The position numbers were made by a program, and so were the translations under genes. 10,034 nt of DNA from DATHTC01 sp050262775 (GTDB lineage: Bacteria > Actinomycetota > Thermoleophilia > Gaiellales > Gaiellaceae): positions 1 to 10,034 of the forward strand of contig JBLNEO010000035.1 in assembly GCA_050262775.1 (NCBI GenBank), read 5' to 3'. The notes under the pieces were generated by a model. That model was not told the DNA's origin and did no database searches. It saw only the letters and a program-made list of their open reading frames with translations. The number at the start of each line of letters is the position of its first letter. Within the stretch, counting starts at the first letter, position 1. Positions 8,760 to 10,034 of this stretch are shown piece by piece.

Positions 8760-8986
8760 GGCCGCCGGTCCGCCTGCGCCAGGCGCTCGCGCAGCCGCCA
8801 CCAGCTCCACGCGGTCGCCCCGACGAACGCCGCACCGGCGAAGACGGCGGCGCGTGCGATGCTGCCGCCGGTCAGCCACGCGACGACGAGGATCACGACC
8901 GCCATCGCGCCGTACAGCAGCGCGGAGTCACGGTACGGGTGCCTCGGACGGGCCTCCGGGTCGTTCCAGTCGAGCCGCCGCGTCAC
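8756..8986 (-). CDS. 76-residue two-helix membrane protein between hutH and hutU
   Basis: The chain starts VTRRLDWNDPEARPRHPYRD, a polar head, then has two hydrophobic helices, about 22-39 (ALLYGAMAVVILVVAWLT) and 44-62 (ARAAVFAGAAFVGATAWSW), and a charged tail (RLRERLAQADRRP). It looks like a helical hairpin with both ends cytoplasmic. Both ends of the gene are GTGA overlaps: its GTG at 8986 overlaps the hutH stop, and its TGA overlaps the hutU start. This precise fit and the continuity with its neighbours argue that it is a real, cotranslated gene. The frame is open further upstream, but that sequence is Arg/Gly/Ala-rich shadow of hutH. I recognise no family. It is too short for a histidine permease; a transporter accessory or membrane tether is speculation. 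Confidence 0.75.
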
Positions 8987-10034
8987 AGCAGCGATCCCGC
9001 CTCGGCCTCGACCTCGCCGACGAGCGACCCGTCGCGGATCGCCGCGGCGAGGCGCTCGATGTCGGCGCCGAGCGGCCGGTCGTCGTGCAGCCGCTCCGAG
9101 CGCTCGCGCACCGCCGCCCGGGTCGCCCGGACGCCGGCCCCGGGCTCGAGCGGCGCGAGGAACTCGACCGCCTGCGCGCCGGCGAGCAGCTCGATCCCGA
9201 GCGCCTGCTCGGCGTTCGCGAGCACCTGCCACGCCTTCAGCGCCGCCGCGTTGCCCATGGACACGTGGTCCTCCTGCCCGGCGCTCGTCGGGATCGAGTC
9301 GACGCTCGCGGGGTGGCAGAGCACCTTGTTCTCGCTGACGAGGGACGCGGCCACGTACTGCGGGATCATGAAGCCGGAGTTGAGGCCGCCGTCCGTCGTG
9401 AGGAACGCCGGCAGGCCGTCGGACAAGTTCGGATTGACGAGGCGCTCGACGCGCCGCTCGGAGATGCTCGCGAGCTCGGCGACCGCCATCGCGAGCGCGT
9501 CGAGGGCGAACGCGAGCGGCTGGCCGTGGAAGTTCCCGTTCGAGACGAGCATCCCGTCCTCGACGAGGACGAGCGGGTTGTCGGTGGCGGCGTTCAGCTC
9601 CGCGCCGACGGTGTAGGCGACGTAGTCGAGGAGGTCACGTGCCGCCCCGTGTACCTGCGGCGCACACCGGAGCGAGTAGGCGTCCTGGACCTTGTCGCAC
9701 CAGCGGTGCGCCTCGATGATCGCGGAGTCCTCGAGCAGGTGGAGGACGTTGGCCGCGGAGTCGGCCTGGCCCTTGAGGCCGCGCAGGGCGTGGATCTGCG
9801 GCAGGAAGCTCGTCCGGGACCCCTGCAGCGCCTCGAGCGAGAGGGCGCAGGCGAGATCGGCGGCCTTCACGAGCCGCCGTGCGCGAACGAGCCCGAGGGC
9901 GCCCGTCGCCGCCATGAACTGCGTCCCGTTGATGAGCGAGAGCCCCTCCTTCGCGGCCGGGCGGATGGGCTCGAGCCCCACACGCGCGAGGGCGGCCGCA
10001 CCGTCCAGCAGCTCGCCGTCGACCCAGGCGTGCC
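8983..10034 (-). CDS. hutH: Histidine ammonia-lyase, C-terminal two thirds (5' end outside window)
   Basis: Histidine ammonia-lyase removes ammonia from L-histidine to give urocanate, the entry step of the pathway. The frame is open to base 10034, giving 349 visible residues; full enzymes have about 500-510, so roughly 150 are missing. The missing part should hold the Ala-Ser-Gly triad that forms the MIO cofactor, which cannot be checked here. Family signatures seen are AKEGLSLINGTQFM, QDAYSLRCAPQVHGA, a TDNPLV segment, SNGNFHGQPLAFALD, and SGFMIPQYVAASLVSENKVL leading into HPASVDSIPTSAGQEDHVSMG. Residues upstream of the GTG at 9981 (HAWVDGELLDGAAALARV) continue the family pattern, so that GTG is internal and not the start. 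The TGA at 8985-8983 overlaps the next gene. It appears to be the most upstream hut gene visible, so any promoter or hut regulator lies beyond the window. Confidence 0.95.
   Translation of the reverse strand, partial: HAWVDGELLDGAAALARVGLEPIRPAAKEGLSLINGTQFMAATGALGLVRARRLVKAADLACALSLEALQGSRTSFLPQIHALRGLKGQADSAANVLHLLEDSAIIEAHRWCDKVQDAYSLRCAPQVHGAARDLLDYVAYTVGAELNAATDNPLVLVEDGMLVSNGNFHGQPLAFALDALAMAVAELASISERRVERLVNPNLSDGLPAFLTTDGGLNSGFMIPQYVAASLVSENKVLCHPASVDSIPTSAGQEDHVSMGNAAALKAWQVLANAEQALGIELLAGAQAVEFLAPLEPGAGVRATRAAVRERSERLHDDRPLGADIERLAAAIRDGSLVGEVEAEAGSLL

Noticed and set aside
9981..10034. GTG at 9981 as the start of hutH
   Set aside because: The frame continues upstream with family-like residues (AWVDGELLDGAA), and a protein starting there would lack the cofactor-forming region; the gene simply runs past the window edge.

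Overview
The window is a gene-dense, very GC-rich bacterial segment with almost all codons ending in G or C. I read it as an actinobacterium, probably of the Thermoleophilia (Gaiellales/Solirubrobacterales type). The grounds are the codon bias, frequent GTG starts, 4-base start/stop overlaps, and the order metallo-hydrolase, hisS, aspS, which resembles the Mycobacterium hisS neighbourhood. The taxon is inferred, not read from a marker gene.

Layout: two minus-strand operons are separated by one short plus-strand gene. Right operon, transcribed from high to low coordinates: hutH (its 5' end lies beyond base 10034), a 76-residue two-helix membrane protein, hutU, hutI, and a 138-residue two-helix membrane protein. 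The three enzymes take histidine through urocanate and imidazolonepropionate to N-formimino-L-glutamate. No gene for the last step (hutG or hutF type) lies downstream. All junctions are 4-base overlaps except a 5-base gap before the last gene. The two membrane proteins have no known role in the pathway.

Middle: a lone plus-strand cupin gene (5043-5408) ends convergently on the hut operon, the two stop codons sharing the palindrome CTAG. It starts 56 bases from the divergent left operon. That 56-base gap holds a -10-like hexamer for each direction, placed so that both transcripts would be leaderless or nearly so.

Left operon, also minus strand: a glyoxalase II-like metallo-beta-lactamase fold hydrolase, hisS, aspS, then after a 77-base gap a DivIVA-like coiled-coil protein with a proline-rich acidic tail, and the start of a small membrane protein that runs off base 1. 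It joins tRNA charging and small-molecule detoxification with a possible cell-envelope or polarity pair.

I see no RNA genes, mobile elements, CRISPR arrays, attachment sites or convincing intrinsic terminators. Most of the window is ordinary core and catabolic metabolism. The points most worth a second look are a local tract of atypical codons around the active-site cysteine motif of hutU, the small membrane protein coupled between hutH and hutU, the unusual motif 2 loop of HisRS, and the compact divergent promoter region.
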